Positions 53,262 to 61,989 of a stretch of DNA of 64,000 nt are shown piece by piece. The position numbers were made by a program, and so were the translations under genes. Numbering within the stretch: position 1 is the stretch's first letter; every line of letters begins with the position of its first letter. The notes beneath the pieces were generated by a model. The model searched no databases. It was not told where the DNA came from and worked only from the letters and a program-made list of their open reading frames with translations. The DNA comes from an uncultured Rhodospirillaceae bacterium (GTDB taxonomy: Bacteria; Pseudomonadota; Alphaproteobacteria; Rhodospirillales; Magnetospirillaceae), in assembly GCA_937887565.1 (NCBI GenBank), contig CALABS010000069.1, positions 62,001 to 126,000 of the forward strand. The letters are read 5' to 3'.

Positions 53262-53888
53262 ATGCTTTCGGTATTGGTGGGCAACATCAAGGGCGGCTGC
53301 GGCAAGACCACGGTGGCCACCCATCTGGCCTCGGCCTTCGCGGCGCACGGCCGCCGCACCGCCATCGGCGACTGTGACATCCAGCGCTCCAGCCTGAACT
53401 GGCTGCGCCGCCGGGCCGAAGGCGCCCCGGCCATCGAGGGTCTGGACTGGGCCAAGGACGTGGGAAAGCCGCCGAAGGGGATCGAGCGGCTGGTGATCGA
53501 CGCCCCCGCCGCCATGCACCACAAGGACGTCGAGGACCTGATCGACATCTCCGACGCGGTGGTGGTCCCGGTCCTGCCCGGCGCCTTCGACGAGGACGCG
53601 ACCGCCCATTTCCTGCGCAAGCTGGCGGGCGTCAAGGCGGTGCGCAAGAACAAGCGGGTGGTGGCCATCGTCGGCAACCGCCTGCGCCAGGGCACCAAGG
53701 CGTCGGAGCATCTGGACGTCTTCTTCGCCTCGCTGGGCTTTCCGGTGGTGGCGCGCCTGCGCGACAGCCAGATCTACCCGGCCATGGCCGCCGCCGGGTC
53801 CTCGGTGCTGGAAGGGACCGACCGTCGCGCCCGTGACTACGCCGCCGAATGGGCGCCGCTGGTGGACCTGCTGGAAGGCGCCGCCTGA
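53262..53888 (+). CDS. Orphan ParA-family ATPase
   Basis: 208 residues. The deviant Walker A is KGGCGKTT (about 9-16), with the signature Lys. DCDIQRSSLNWL matches the switch I DxDxQ-x-S-x-x-W motif and VIDAPAAMHHKD the switch II region. No parB or chemotaxis gene is adjacent. ParA ATPases of this size place protein cargos (chemoreceptor arrays, carboxysome- or PHB-granule-like bodies) on the nucleoid. The convergent phasin neighbour makes a PHB-related role conceivable but unproven. Confidence 0.85.
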   Translation: MLSVLVGNIKGGCGKTTVATHLASAFAAHGRRTAIGDCDIQRSSLNWLRRRAEGAPAIEGLDWAKDVGKPPKGIERLVIDAPAAMHHKDVEDLIDISDAVVVPVLPGAFDEDATAHFLRKLAGVKAVRKNKRVVAIVGNRLRQGTKASEHLDVFFASLGFPVVARLRDSQIYPAMAAAGSSVLEGTDRRARDYAAEWAPLVDLLEGAA

Positions 53889-53899
53889 GAAACAAGAAA

Positions 53900-53927
53900 G
53901 GCCGCGCCCCCTCGCGGCGGCGCGGCC
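53900..53927. terminator. Hairpin between the ParA-like and phasin genes
   Basis: Stem GGCCGCGCC (53900-53908) and GGCGCGGCC (53919-53927), loop of ten bases. On the minus strand it is followed by TTTCTTGTTT, so it is placed to end the phasin transcript; it also follows the ParA-like stop. Confidence 0.75.
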
Positions 53928-53949
53928 CTGTTCGTTCGAGAGGACGAAC

Positions 53950-54390
53950 TTACTTCTTGCCGGCGGCCAGAAGGGCGTCGCGGTATTCGTCGATCATCTG
54001 GACGAAGCGCTTGTTCAGCAGCTTGGCGGCCTCGTCGTTGGCCTTGGTGACCATCTCCGACATCTCGCGCATGTTCTCCAGCGCGCGCTCGAAGGCCTGC
54101 TTGGTCATCTCGGCCTGCTTGGCGGCCTTTTCCTGGGCGGTGCCGGGCTCGGCCATCTGCTTGCCGGCGGAGGTGATCTCCTCCATGGTCTGACGCAGCA
54201 GCTCGGTCTGGCGCTTGGCCAGGGCCTGCATGCCCTCGAAGGCGGTCTTGTTGGCCTGGGTCAGCGCCTCGATGTTCTTCTTCTGGCTGGCGACAAGGCT
54301 CTCAACATCGATTCCGGGAACCTTGAAATCACCCATGTACTTGGTGATGTCGAAATCGAAGAACTGGTCGGGCTGCTGCTTGCTGGCCAT
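53950..54390 (-). CDS. Phasin, PHB granule-associated protein
   Basis: 146 residues of the phasin family: DITKYMGDFKVPGIDVESLVASQKKNIEALTQANKTAFEGMQALAKRQTELLRQTMEEI. Amphipathic helices coat polyhydroxybutyrate granules and control their number and size. GGAGGAG precedes the ATG. A well-formed promoter and a short dyad at the predicted transcription start lie upstream. This agrees with the PhaZ-like gene at 28848 and indicates PHB storage. Confidence 0.93.
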   Translation of the reverse strand: MASKQQPDQFFDFDITKYMGDFKVPGIDVESLVASQKKNIEALTQANKTAFEGMQALAKRQTELLRQTMEEITSAGKQMAEPGTAQEKAAKQAEMTKQAFERALENMREMSEMVTKANDEAAKLLNKRFVQMIDEYRDALLAAGKK

Positions 54391-54417
54391 GGCGGCTCCT
54401 CCACCCCTGAAGACATA

Positions 54418-54460
54418 TTGCGGTGCAACAAAAGATACCCCTCATGGGGCATGCCGTCAA
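54418..54460 (-). promoter_or_regulatory. Phasin promoter with possible PhaR operator
   Basis: On the minus strand TTGACG (54455-54460) and TATCTT (54432-54437) are spaced exactly 17. Four bases downstream the dyad TTGC-ACC-GCAA (54418-54428) covers the expected start site. TGC-N-GCA dyads are reported, as I recall, for alphaproteobacterial PhaR, which represses phasin until PHB is present. Confidence 0.55.
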
Positions 54461-54499
54461 GCGCTTGTGTGCGACGCACTTGACAACCTAAAGTATTAT

Positions 54500-55114
54500 T
54501 CACACCGGCGCCGGATCACTCGCCGACGGCGCGGCCGCCGCCGGCCGCCGGCAGGTCATGGCGGCGATGTCCTCGGCCCGCCGCAGCGCCTTGTCGAGGG
54601 CCGCCATGGTGCGGGCGAAATCGGCGCTGTCGTCCTCCAGGAACACCCGCAACACGGCGAGATAGACCACGGCCAGACCCTGGGTCCGGATCGCCCCGGC
54701 CAGCCCGCCGGATGGAATCCCGGCGGTCTCCAGCGTCAGGGCCATGGCCTTGGCGAGGCGCCGCGCGCCGCACAGCAGCGCCCAGGGATCGGCGCCGCCG
54801 TCGCGCAGGATGCCGGCCAACGCGGCCCGATGGGGCGCCATGGCGTCGAAACGGCGCATCACCACCTCGAACAGGCGGTCGCGCGGGCTTTCGGTCATCT
54901 CGACGGTCCCGGCCATCATCTGCCGGTCGATTCGGCCGGCATAGGAATCGAGAATGTGAACCCGGGTCGGGAACTCGTCGACCAGCTCCGCCAGGGGCAC
55001 CCCGGCGCGGGCGGCGATGTCGGCCAGCGACACCCGCCGCCATCCCCGTTCGAGGGCGAGATCGAGGGCGGCGGAGACGATCCGCTCGGAGGCGGGAGTG
55101 GATGGCGAGGGCAT
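54500..55114 (-). CDS. TetR-like transcriptional regulator
   Basis: 204 residues from ATG 55114. The N-terminal helix-turn-helix is RIVSAALDLALERGWRRVSLADIAARAGVPLAELVDEFPTRVHILDSY. The rest is a helical ligand domain (PRDRLFEVVMRRFDAMAPHRAALAGIL), with similarity to the COQ9/TetR group (MRRFDAM, LAVVYLAVLRVFLEDDS). It could therefore be a COQ9-like lipid-binding protein rather than a repressor. It lies between phasin and proS on the same strand. Confidence 0.75.
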   Translation of the reverse strand: MPSPSTPASERIVSAALDLALERGWRRVSLADIAARAGVPLAELVDEFPTRVHILDSYAGRIDRQMMAGTVEMTESPRDRLFEVVMRRFDAMAPHRAALAGILRDGGADPWALLCGARRLAKAMALTLETAGIPSGGLAGAIRTQGLAVVYLAVLRVFLEDDSADFARTMAALDKALRRAEDIAAMTCRRPAAAAPSASDPAPV

Positions 55115-55185
55115 GGCTGGGGTCCGCGCTGTGGAAAATTCACCCCTCAGATGTAGGCGCGCGGACCGGCGCTGCAAACCGCGCC

Positions 55186-56694
55186 CTAATAGGCCATGGC
55201 GAAGATGGCGTCCATGGTCGCCCGGCCGCCGCCCAGCACGCAGTCGCCCTCGGCGCCGTCCTGGTCGAAGGGAATGCAGCGGATGGTCAGGCGCAGCTCG
55301 TCGAGGATGGCCAGCGTCTCCGGCTTGCCCGACCACTTGGCGCGCACGAACTTGCGCGTCTGCGAGGTCTCGCCGGTGAACAGGGCTGCCAGGTCCTCCT
55401 TGGTGGAGACGCGCACGGTGCGCTCGTCGAGGCGGGCGCGGGCCTGGGCCAGCAGGCCGGCCTGGATCTCGGCCAGGATGTCGGCGGCGGTGGCGACGAA
55501 CTGGTCGCGCGGCACGAACGAGGCCTTCGGCCCGCCGTCGCGGCGGATCATGGCCACCGAGCCCTTTTCCACGTCGCGCGGCCCGATCTCGCAGACGATG
55601 GGGGCCCCCTTCTTGATCCACTCCCAGCGCTTGTCCACCGGCTTCAGCGGCCGGCGGTCCACCAGCACGCGCACCGGCTCGTCGGCGAAGCGCAGCGCCT
55701 TCAGCTCGGCCTCGATCCCCTCGACGAAAGCGGTGACGGCGGTGGCGTCGGCATCGTCGCGGATCAGCGGCACGATGACGATCTGGCGCGGCGCGATGCG
55801 GGGCGGCAGCCTCAGGCCGTTGTCGTCGGCATGGGTCATGATGACGCCGCCGATCAGGCGGGTGGACACCCCCCACGAGGTGGTGTGCACCAGCTCCTCG
55901 GTGCCGGCGCTGGACTGGAAGGTGATGCCCTCGGCGCGGGCGAAGTTCTGGCCCAGGTAATGCGAGGTGCCGGCCTGGAGCGCCTTGCCGTCCTGCATCA
56001 TGGCCTCGATGCAATAGGTGTTCACGGCGCCGGGGAAGCGTTCATGGGCGGGCTTCTCGCCCATGATCACCGGCATGGCCAGCACGTCCTCGGCGAGGTC
56101 GCGGTAGACCAGCAGCATCTTGCGGGTCTCCTCCATGGCCTCGGCCTCGTCGGCGTGGGCGGTATGGCCCTCCTGCCACAGGAACTCGGCGGTGCGCAGG
56201 AAGATGCGCGGCCGCATTTCCCAGCGGACCACGTTGGCCCACTGGTTGATCAGCACCGGCAGGTCGCGGTACGAGCGGATCCAGCGGGCGAAGGCGGCAC
56301 CGATGATGGTTTCCGAGGTGGGGCGCACCACATAGGGCTCCTCCAGCTCGCCGGCCGGCACCAGCTTGCCGTCCTGGGCCACCAGCCGGTGGTGGGTGAC
56401 CACCGCCATCTCCTTGGCGAAGCCCTCCACATGGGCGGCTTCCTTCTCCAGGTAGGAGAGCGGGATGAACAGCGGGAAATAGGCGTTCTCGTGCCCGGTC
56501 TCCTTGATGCGGCGGTCGAGGTCGCGCTGCAGCAGTTCCCAGATGCCGTAGCCCCACGGCTTGATGACCATGCAGCCGCGCACGTCGCGGGCGCTCTCGG
56601 CCATGTCGGCGGCCTTGATCACCGCCTGGTACCACTCGTTGAAATCCTGGGCCCGCGTCGGGGTGACGGCGGTCTTGGGGGCGGGAGTGTTCAT
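55186..56694 (-). CDS. proS: Prolyl-tRNA synthetase, archaeal/eukaryotic type (ProRS type 3)
   Basis: 502 residues, the length of archaeal-type ProRS without the bacterial editing insertion. Class II motifs include VRPTSETIIGAAFARWIRSYRDLP, WEMRPRIFLRTAEFLWQEGHTAHA (motif 2 loop) and TSWGVSTRLIGGVIMTHADDNGLRLPP (motif 3). An anticodon-binding domain and a zinc-binding-like C-terminal domain follow, and the protein ends in Tyr (FAMAY), as archaeal-type enzymes do. It charges tRNA-Pro. Many alphaproteobacteria use a short bacterial type instead, so either replacement or a second copy is possible. Confidence 0.93.
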   Translation of the reverse strand: MNTPAPKTAVTPTRAQDFNEWYQAVIKAADMAESARDVRGCMVIKPWGYGIWELLQRDLDRRIKETGHENAYFPLFIPLSYLEKEAAHVEGFAKEMAVVTHHRLVAQDGKLVPAGELEEPYVVRPTSETIIGAAFARWIRSYRDLPVLINQWANVVRWEMRPRIFLRTAEFLWQEGHTAHADEAEAMEETRKMLLVYRDLAEDVLAMPVIMGEKPAHERFPGAVNTYCIEAMMQDGKALQAGTSHYLGQNFARAEGITFQSSAGTEELVHTTSWGVSTRLIGGVIMTHADDNGLRLPPRIAPRQIVIVPLIRDDADATAVTAFVEGIEAELKALRFADEPVRVLVDRRPLKPVDKRWEWIKKGAPIVCEIGPRDVEKGSVAMIRRDGGPKASFVPRDQFVATAADILAEIQAGLLAQARARLDERTVRVSTKEDLAALFTGETSQTRKFVRAKWSGKPETLAILDELRLTIRCIPFDQDGAEGDCVLGGGRATMDAIFAMAY

Positions 56695-56863
56695 CGGGGG
56701 AACCTCTGACTGGGCCGGGCGGTCTGCGGAACACGCACCTACGCCAGCTTATGGGGCGGATGTCAAGTGGGGCCGGCGCGCCACGGCTGTAATCCCCTTG
56801 CCTATAAGCGTGGCCGCAAGTACCTTCGGCCCCCGCTATTTCCTTTCTTCCATGGGGACCACC

Positions 56864-58066
56864 ATGCCCTTCATCGCTGACAGGCTTTCCGCCATCAAGC
56901 CGTCGCCGACCATCGCCGTGACGCAGAAGGCGGCCGAGTTGAAGGCCGCCGGCCGCGACGTCATCGGACTCGGCGCCGGCGAGCCCGACTTCGACACCCC
57001 CGACAACATCAAGGCCGCCGCCAAGGCGGCCATGGACAAGGGCGAGACCAAGTACACCGCCCCGGCGGGCACCCCGGCGCTCAGGAAGGCGATCTGCGAC
57101 AAGTTCAAGCGCGAGAACGGCCTGGACTACACCCCCGACCAGATCACCGTCGGCGTCGGCGGCAAGGGCGTCATCTTCAACGCCTTCATGGCCACGCTGA
57201 ACCCCGGCGACGAAGTCATCGTGCCGGCCCCCTACTGGGTCAGCTATCCGGACATCGCCCTGATGTTCGGCGGCGTGCCGGTGATCGTCGCCTGCCCCGA
57301 GGCGACCGGCTTCAAGCTGCGCCCCGAGGACCTGGAGGCGGCCATCACCCCCCGGACCAAGTGGCTGGTGCTGAACTCGCCGTCCAACCCCACCGGCGCC
57401 GCCTATTCGCGGGACGAGATGAAGGCGCTGACCGACGTGCTGGTGAAGCATCCGCACGTCTACGTCATGAGCGACGACATCTACGAGCACCTGGTCTACG
57501 ACGGCTTCGAGTTCTGCACCCCGGCCCAGGTCGAGCCCAGGCTCTACGACCGCACCCTGACCATGAACGGCGTGTCCAAGGCCTATGCCATGACCGGCTG
57601 GCGCGTCGGCTATGCCGGCGGCCCGCTGCCGCTGATCAAGGCCATGAACATGATCCAGTCGCAGTCGGTGTCGCACACCGCCTCCATCAGTCAGGCCGCC
57701 GCCGTCGAGGCGTTGAACGGTACCCAGGACTTCATCCCCAGGAACGCCGAGGTCTTCAAAGCGCGGCGCGACATGGTGGTGAAGATGCTGAACGACTGCC
57801 CCGGAATCACCTGCAAGACCCCCGAGGGCGCTTTCTACGTCTATCCCAGCTGCGCCGGCGCCATCGGCAAGACGGCACCGTCGGGCAAGGTGATCGGCTC
57901 GGACACCGACTTCGTCTCCGAACTCCTGGAGGCCGAGGGCGTGGCGGTGGTTCAGGGCGCGGCCTTCGGCCTGGAACCCTATTTCCGCATCTCCTACGCC
58001 ACCTCCACCCAGGCACTGACTACCGCTTGCGAGCGGATCAAGAGGTTCTGCGAATCCCTGCGGTAG
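56864..58066 (+). CDS. aatA: Aspartate/prephenate aminotransferase (class I PLP)
   Basis: 400 residues. MPFIADRLSAIKPSPTIAVTQKAAELKAAGRDVIGLGAGEPDFDTP is the typical start of the alphaproteobacterial AspAT Ib group; the ATG at 56852 four codons earlier is less likely. NSPSNPTGAAYSRDEM, SDDIYEHLVYDG and the PLP lysine in NGVSKAYAMTGWRVGYAGG are intact; the substrate-carboxylate Arg lies in FRISYATS. It moves amino groups between aspartate, glutamate and possibly prephenate. It is divergent from proS and ends in a good terminator. Confidence 0.93.
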   Translation: MPFIADRLSAIKPSPTIAVTQKAAELKAAGRDVIGLGAGEPDFDTPDNIKAAAKAAMDKGETKYTAPAGTPALRKAICDKFKRENGLDYTPDQITVGVGGKGVIFNAFMATLNPGDEVIVPAPYWVSYPDIALMFGGVPVIVACPEATGFKLRPEDLEAAITPRTKWLVLNSPSNPTGAAYSRDEMKALTDVLVKHPHVYVMSDDIYEHLVYDGFEFCTPAQVEPRLYDRTLTMNGVSKAYAMTGWRVGYAGGPLPLIKAMNMIQSQSVSHTASISQAAAVEALNGTQDFIPRNAEVFKARRDMVVKMLNDCPGITCKTPEGAFYVYPSCAGAIGKTAPSGKVIGSDTDFVSELLEAEGVAVVQGAAFGLEPYFRISYATSTQALTTACERIKRFCESLR

Positions 58067-58089
58067 CAGCGGATGCAGACCTATCGGCG

Positions 58090-58113
58090 GGGGCGCCCTG
58101 GGGCGCCCCTTTT
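58090..58113 (+). terminator. Intrinsic terminator after the aspartate aminotransferase
   Basis: Stem GGGGCGCC (58090-58097) and GGCGCCCC (58102-58109), loop CTGG, followed by four T. Confidence 0.85.
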
Positions 58114-58173
58114 CGTTTGCCAATTCAAACATCAATGGCCAGTGTTCCCATGGGGGAATGGGACGGGCATGCC

Positions 58174-59550
58174 ATGACCGATGACGACATCGAGCGCAGC
58201 GTCGCCGACGCTTCCATGACGTTGGCCGCCTGCCTGAAGCAGAACGACGGCTTCCATGTGGTGCTGGGGGCCTTGCGCGCGGCCGGAGCGCGCATGGGGG
58301 CGGTCTGCATGGCCGATCCGGCGATCGGCAACGCGCTGGTGGTCCGCCTCTCGTTCGGGATGGCGGGCGCCAGCAACAAGGTGTTGCGGCCGTCCTCGCC
58401 CCACCGGCGAACCGCCGCGGACCATGCCATGGAAACCGGCCGGCCGGTGGTGGCCGACTACACGCTCGGCCCCTGTTCGCCCACCGACCTGGAAGAGAAG
58501 CTGGGCGTCGAGCGTGCGGTGGCGGTGCCGGTGGCCGGCCGCCTGGGCTCGGCCGAGGGCGTGATCCTAGCCGTCCTCGACGGCGCCCTCGCGGATTCCC
58601 TGACCGCCCTCGCCCCGCGCCTGGCCGCCGTCCTGGGCCAGCATCTCGACCACCTCACCCCGGTTCCGTTCCAGCCGCCCCCTCCCCAGGGGCGTTCCGG
58701 GACCTCGGACAGCTTCATCGCCGCGGTGGCCGAGTGCGCCGCGCTGACGGATATCGACGCCCTGTCGGAACGGGTCCTGGACCATTGCCGCCAGTTCACC
58801 GGATCGCGGTTCGGCTTCGTCGGCTACATCGATCCCGATACCGGCTTCCTGATGGCCCCCACCATGACCCGCGACATCTTTCACCAGTGCGAGGTGGCCG
58901 GAAAGACGGTGGTGTTCGAGAAGCCGGGCGGACTGGGCGGCGCCGTCTTCGACAGCGACCGCCCCTTGATCGCCAACGATCCGGCCGGCCATCCGTCGTC
59001 GGTGGGAACGCCGCCGGGACATCTGCCCATCCGCCGCTTCATGGGGGTGCCCTGCCTGCAGGCCGGCGTCAAGCGGGGCATGATCGGCCTTGCCAACAAG
59101 GAAGGCGACTACACCGACAACGACCTGGAGGTGGTCGACGCGCTGGCCACCGTCTACGCCGCCCAGATCGCCCGCTGGGACGCCGAACGCGCCCTGGCGC
59201 GGGAACGGTCGCGGGTGGCCGAGATCGTGAACGGCCTGCCGTGCGGCATCCTGGAGGTGGACACCCACGGCCGGATGATCAGCGCCAGCCTTCCGCTGTT
59301 GTCCCGTATCGACCCCGACCTGACCCGCAACGCGCGCAGGCCGGATCTGGGCGATCTGGTCCATGCCGCCAGCCTGGATGCCCTCGACCGCCAGCTCGCC
59401 GCCGCCCGCGACGGTGGCGCCCACCCCATGCCCATGGACTATCGCGGCCCGGGCGGGACCCCGGTAACGGCGTGGCAATCGGTCAGCGTCCAGCGGGACC
59501 CACGCGGCTTCGTCCGTGGATACAGGATCGTCGCCACCTTCCCGACCTGA
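58174..59550 (+). CDS. GAF/PAS sensory protein without output domain
   Basis: 458 residues if started at ATG 58174, preceded by GGGACGGG; ATGs at 58135 and 58150 are possible but have no ribosome binding site. Residues about 15-170 look like a degenerate GAF-type domain. About 185-345 is a GAF_2 domain (RVLDHCRQFTGSRFGFVGYIDPDTGFLMAPTM ... FMGVPCLQAGVKRGMIGLANKEGDYTDNDLEVV). About 360-458 is PAS-like (IVNGLPCGILEVDTHGRMISASLPLL). No kinase, GGDEF or helix-turn-helix follows, so it must act through a partner or may be a truncated sensor. Confidence 0.8.
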   Translation: MTDDDIERSVADASMTLAACLKQNDGFHVVLGALRAAGARMGAVCMADPAIGNALVVRLSFGMAGASNKVLRPSSPHRRTAADHAMETGRPVVADYTLGPCSPTDLEEKLGVERAVAVPVAGRLGSAEGVILAVLDGALADSLTALAPRLAAVLGQHLDHLTPVPFQPPPPQGRSGTSDSFIAAVAECAALTDIDALSERVLDHCRQFTGSRFGFVGYIDPDTGFLMAPTMTRDIFHQCEVAGKTVVFEKPGGLGGAVFDSDRPLIANDPAGHPSSVGTPPGHLPIRRFMGVPCLQAGVKRGMIGLANKEGDYTDNDLEVVDALATVYAAQIARWDAERALARERSRVAEIVNGLPCGILEVDTHGRMISASLPLLSRIDPDLTRNARRPDLGDLVHAASLDALDRQLAAARDGGAHPMPMDYRGPGGTPVTAWQSVSVQRDPRGFVRGYRIVATFPT

Positions 59551-59631
59551 GTATCCCTTCTGGGCTCATGGTTGAATCCCGCTGACCGAAATGGTTAGCT
59601 CCTTCCATCCCATCCCCCGCGGACATGCCCC

Positions 59632-59850
59632 ATGGTGGACAAGGCCCTACTGGACGAAATGCGCTGCCACGCCAACGGCTGCGACGACGTCAGGATCGCC
59701 GCCTGCAAGTCGGGCTCGGGGGCGGTGAAGGAACTCCTGTTCTGCCCGATCGACCGATGCTGGTACGTCACCGTCGACGGCCGCGAACGGCTGCGCTGCG
59801 ATGTCCCCGACACCGCGCTGCGGTTCTTCAACGGGCCGGCCCCGGAATAG
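59632..59850 (+). CDS. Small Cys-rich protein
   Basis: 72 residues with six cysteines, two pairs spaced CHANGC (12/17) and CPIDRC (38/43), plus C25 and C56. This may bind a metal or form disulfides; there is no signal peptide. It ends before a hairpin shared with the convergent copper-type TonB receptor. No family recognised; a metal link is speculative. Confidence 0.6.
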   Translation: MVDKALLDEMRCHANGCDDVRIAACKSGSGAVKELLFCPIDRCWYVTVDGRERLRCDVPDTALRFFNGPAPE

Positions 59851-59854
59851 GAAA

Positions 59855-59878
59855 GGGCGGAGCCCGGAGGCTCCGCCC
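59855..59878. terminator. Bidirectional hairpin between convergent genes
   Basis: Perfect 10-base arms GGGCGGAGCC (59855-59864) and GGCTCCGCCC (59869-59878) with loop CGGA lie between the small Cys protein and the TonB receptor stop. On the minus strand it is followed by TTTCC. Confidence 0.75.
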
Positions 59879-59883
59879 GTCCG

Positions 59884-61899
59884 TCAGAACCGGACGTTGC
59901 CCTTGACCCAGAAGGTCCGCCCGGGCTCGTAGACCCGGACCGTCTGCTCGTAGCCCTCGGCCGCCAGGGCGGCCACCGACCCGGTCCGGCTGATGTGCTC
60001 GGCATAGCCCTTGTCGAGGATGTTGTCGACGCCGGCCGTCAGGGTCAGGTTGTCGTAGGGGCGCCAGCCGGCATTGGCCGACAGGGTGGCGAAGCCGCCG
60101 GTCTCGCCGATGTCGGCGCCGACGATGTTACCCCAGCCGACATCGACGCGGTCCTGCGACGCCACCGCGCGCATCAGCAGGCCGCCCATGAAGGTCCCGT
60201 CGTCGTACTTGACGCCAAGGGTGCCTTCCAGCGGCGGCATCTGCGCCAGCGGCTTGTCCTCGGAGACATTCTCGCCGTGAACATAGGCCGCCGTCGCCTC
60301 GACCGCCCAGGACGGCATGAAGCGGTAGGCCAGTTCGGCCTCGCCGCCGAAGGTGCGGGCGTCGATGTTCTTGGCGTTGGTGCCGGTGGCCGGCAGCAGG
60401 ATGTAGTCGTCGATGCGCGACCAGAAGCCGGACACCGCGCCCCTCCACTTGCCGTGGTCGTGGAGGACGCCGACGTCGAGCTGGGTGGCCCGCTCGTTGA
60501 GCAACCCGAACTGCTTGTTGCGCTCCCAGAAGTCGGGAGCCCGCTGGGTGTGGCCCAGACCGGCATAGGCGGTCACCGGGATGCCCACGTCCAGGTCGTG
60601 TTCGTAGCGGCCGAAGCCGCTGTTCAGCGTGTCCGAATCGCGCGCGACCTCATTGCCGGTGGTGGTGTTGTAGTCGGTGGTCTCGACCCGGGTCAGGCGG
60701 TAGCCGCCGATCAGCCGGCTGGCGTCGGTGAGATGATGGTTCACCTCGCCGAACACGCCGACGGTCTCGAACTCCATGTCGTCGATGCGCGACTTCGATT
60801 CGTACGTCACCCCCGTGCGCAGGGTGCGCACGTCCCGGTTCACGTCGGCGCCCACGGTCACCGTGGTCGCCACGCCCGGCGTCAGGATCGCGCTGACCTT
60901 GCCGCCGTAATTGGTGCGGTCGGGATTGTTGACCGACTTGGTGCCGGTGTTGAGGCGCATGGAGAAGTTGTCCATCACATGGTCGATGTAGTTGTGATAG
61001 ACCTGCGCGCTCACCTCGGCGACCAGATCGGACAGCTCGGTGCGGGTGCCCTCCAGCTTGAAGTCGCGGCGATCGAAGGCGACGCCGTCCATGGTGCGGT
61101 CGGCATAGGCGGCCTCGGCCTCGCTGACGTCGACGCTGGCCTCGATGGTGGTCTTGTCGTCCGGGGTCCAGCCGAGCAGGGCCGTGGCGCTCTTGCGATC
61201 ATACTGGGAATGGACCTTGCGCCCCAGGCCGTCCTCGTAGTCGTCGCTGGCCGACCGGGTGCCGATGACGCGGAGATAGCCGAATTCGGCGCCGCCGGTC
61301 ACGTCGGCCATCTGGTCGTTGCGCTCCCAGCTGCCGTAGAGCGCGCTGAGGTCGCCGCGCACGCCCGGTGCGGCGAAGCGCTTGGTCTTGCGGTCCATGA
61401 GGATGGTGGCGCCCAACGCGCCGCCATGGACCACGCTCTGGGGCCCCTTCAGCACGGTGATCTTGTCGAAGCTCTCGGGAAACGCATAGGCGGTGGGCGG
61501 ATCCATGCGCATGCCGCACCCGCCCATGAGCGGCGTGCCGTCCAGCAGCACGTTGAGGCGCGAGCCGCCCTGGCCGCGAAAGACGGGATCGCCGTCGATG
61601 CCGCCCTTGCGCACCACGCTGAAGCCCGGGATGTTCTTCAGGTAGCCGGCGCCGTCGGCGGCCGGAACCGGGGTGCGCGGCCGCTTGGGATCGGTCTCCA
61701 CCACCAACGGCTCCTCCATGCGGGGGGCGGTGACGATCACCTCCTCCAGCGCCTCGGTCTTCTCCTTGGCCTGGGACTCTTCCTTGGCCGGGGCCTTCGC
61801 CGGCTCGGCGGCGACGGCGGGGACGGCCGCGGCCAGGCCGGCAGCGGTCAGGGCCGCCACGGCGACGGCGCGGCGGGAACGATGTGTGTGTCGGATCAT
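59884..61899 (-). CDS. TonB-dependent copper receptor (OprC/NosA type)
   Basis: 671 residues from ATG 61899, which has GAGAG at proper spacing; ATG 61905 is an alternative. A signal peptide (about 6-31) is followed by TonB-box-like EEVIVTAPRM. The plug has LLDGTPLMGGCGMRMDPPTAYAFPESFDKITVLKGPQSV, the hallmark of TonB-dependent copper receptors. The Pseudomonas OprC copper ligands (a CxxxM and an HxM) are matched by Cys128/Met132 and His307/Met309. A 22-strand barrel ends in Phe (KGNVRF). It imports copper across the outer membrane. A small Cys protein gene precedes it by 90 bases. Confidence 0.92.
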   Translation of the reverse strand: MIRHTHRSRRAVAVAALTAAGLAAAVPAVAAEPAKAPAKEESQAKEKTEALEEVIVTAPRMEEPLVVETDPKRPRTPVPAADGAGYLKNIPGFSVVRKGGIDGDPVFRGQGGSRLNVLLDGTPLMGGCGMRMDPPTAYAFPESFDKITVLKGPQSVVHGGALGATILMDRKTKRFAAPGVRGDLSALYGSWERNDQMADVTGGAEFGYLRVIGTRSASDDYEDGLGRKVHSQYDRKSATALLGWTPDDKTTIEASVDVSEAEAAYADRTMDGVAFDRRDFKLEGTRTELSDLVAEVSAQVYHNYIDHVMDNFSMRLNTGTKSVNNPDRTNYGGKVSAILTPGVATTVTVGADVNRDVRTLRTGVTYESKSRIDDMEFETVGVFGEVNHHLTDASRLIGGYRLTRVETTDYNTTTGNEVARDSDTLNSGFGRYEHDLDVGIPVTAYAGLGHTQRAPDFWERNKQFGLLNERATQLDVGVLHDHGKWRGAVSGFWSRIDDYILLPATGTNAKNIDARTFGGEAELAYRFMPSWAVEATAAYVHGENVSEDKPLAQMPPLEGTLGVKYDDGTFMGGLLMRAVASQDRVDVGWGNIVGADIGETGGFATLSANAGWRPYDNLTLTAGVDNILDKGYAEHISRTGSVAALAAEGYEQTVRVYEPGRTFWVKGNVRF

Positions 61900-61989
61900 G
61901 GTCATCTCTCGAACGCGAATGTGCACGCACGCGCCCCGATGGAGCGCGCGTCGATCGCCGCCCGGTCGGGGCGGCGTTGGCGTCGGAGG

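Noticed and set aside
54712..56709. 665-residue open frame opposite proS
   Set aside because: Antisense to a complete ProRS; composition typical of a shadow frame.
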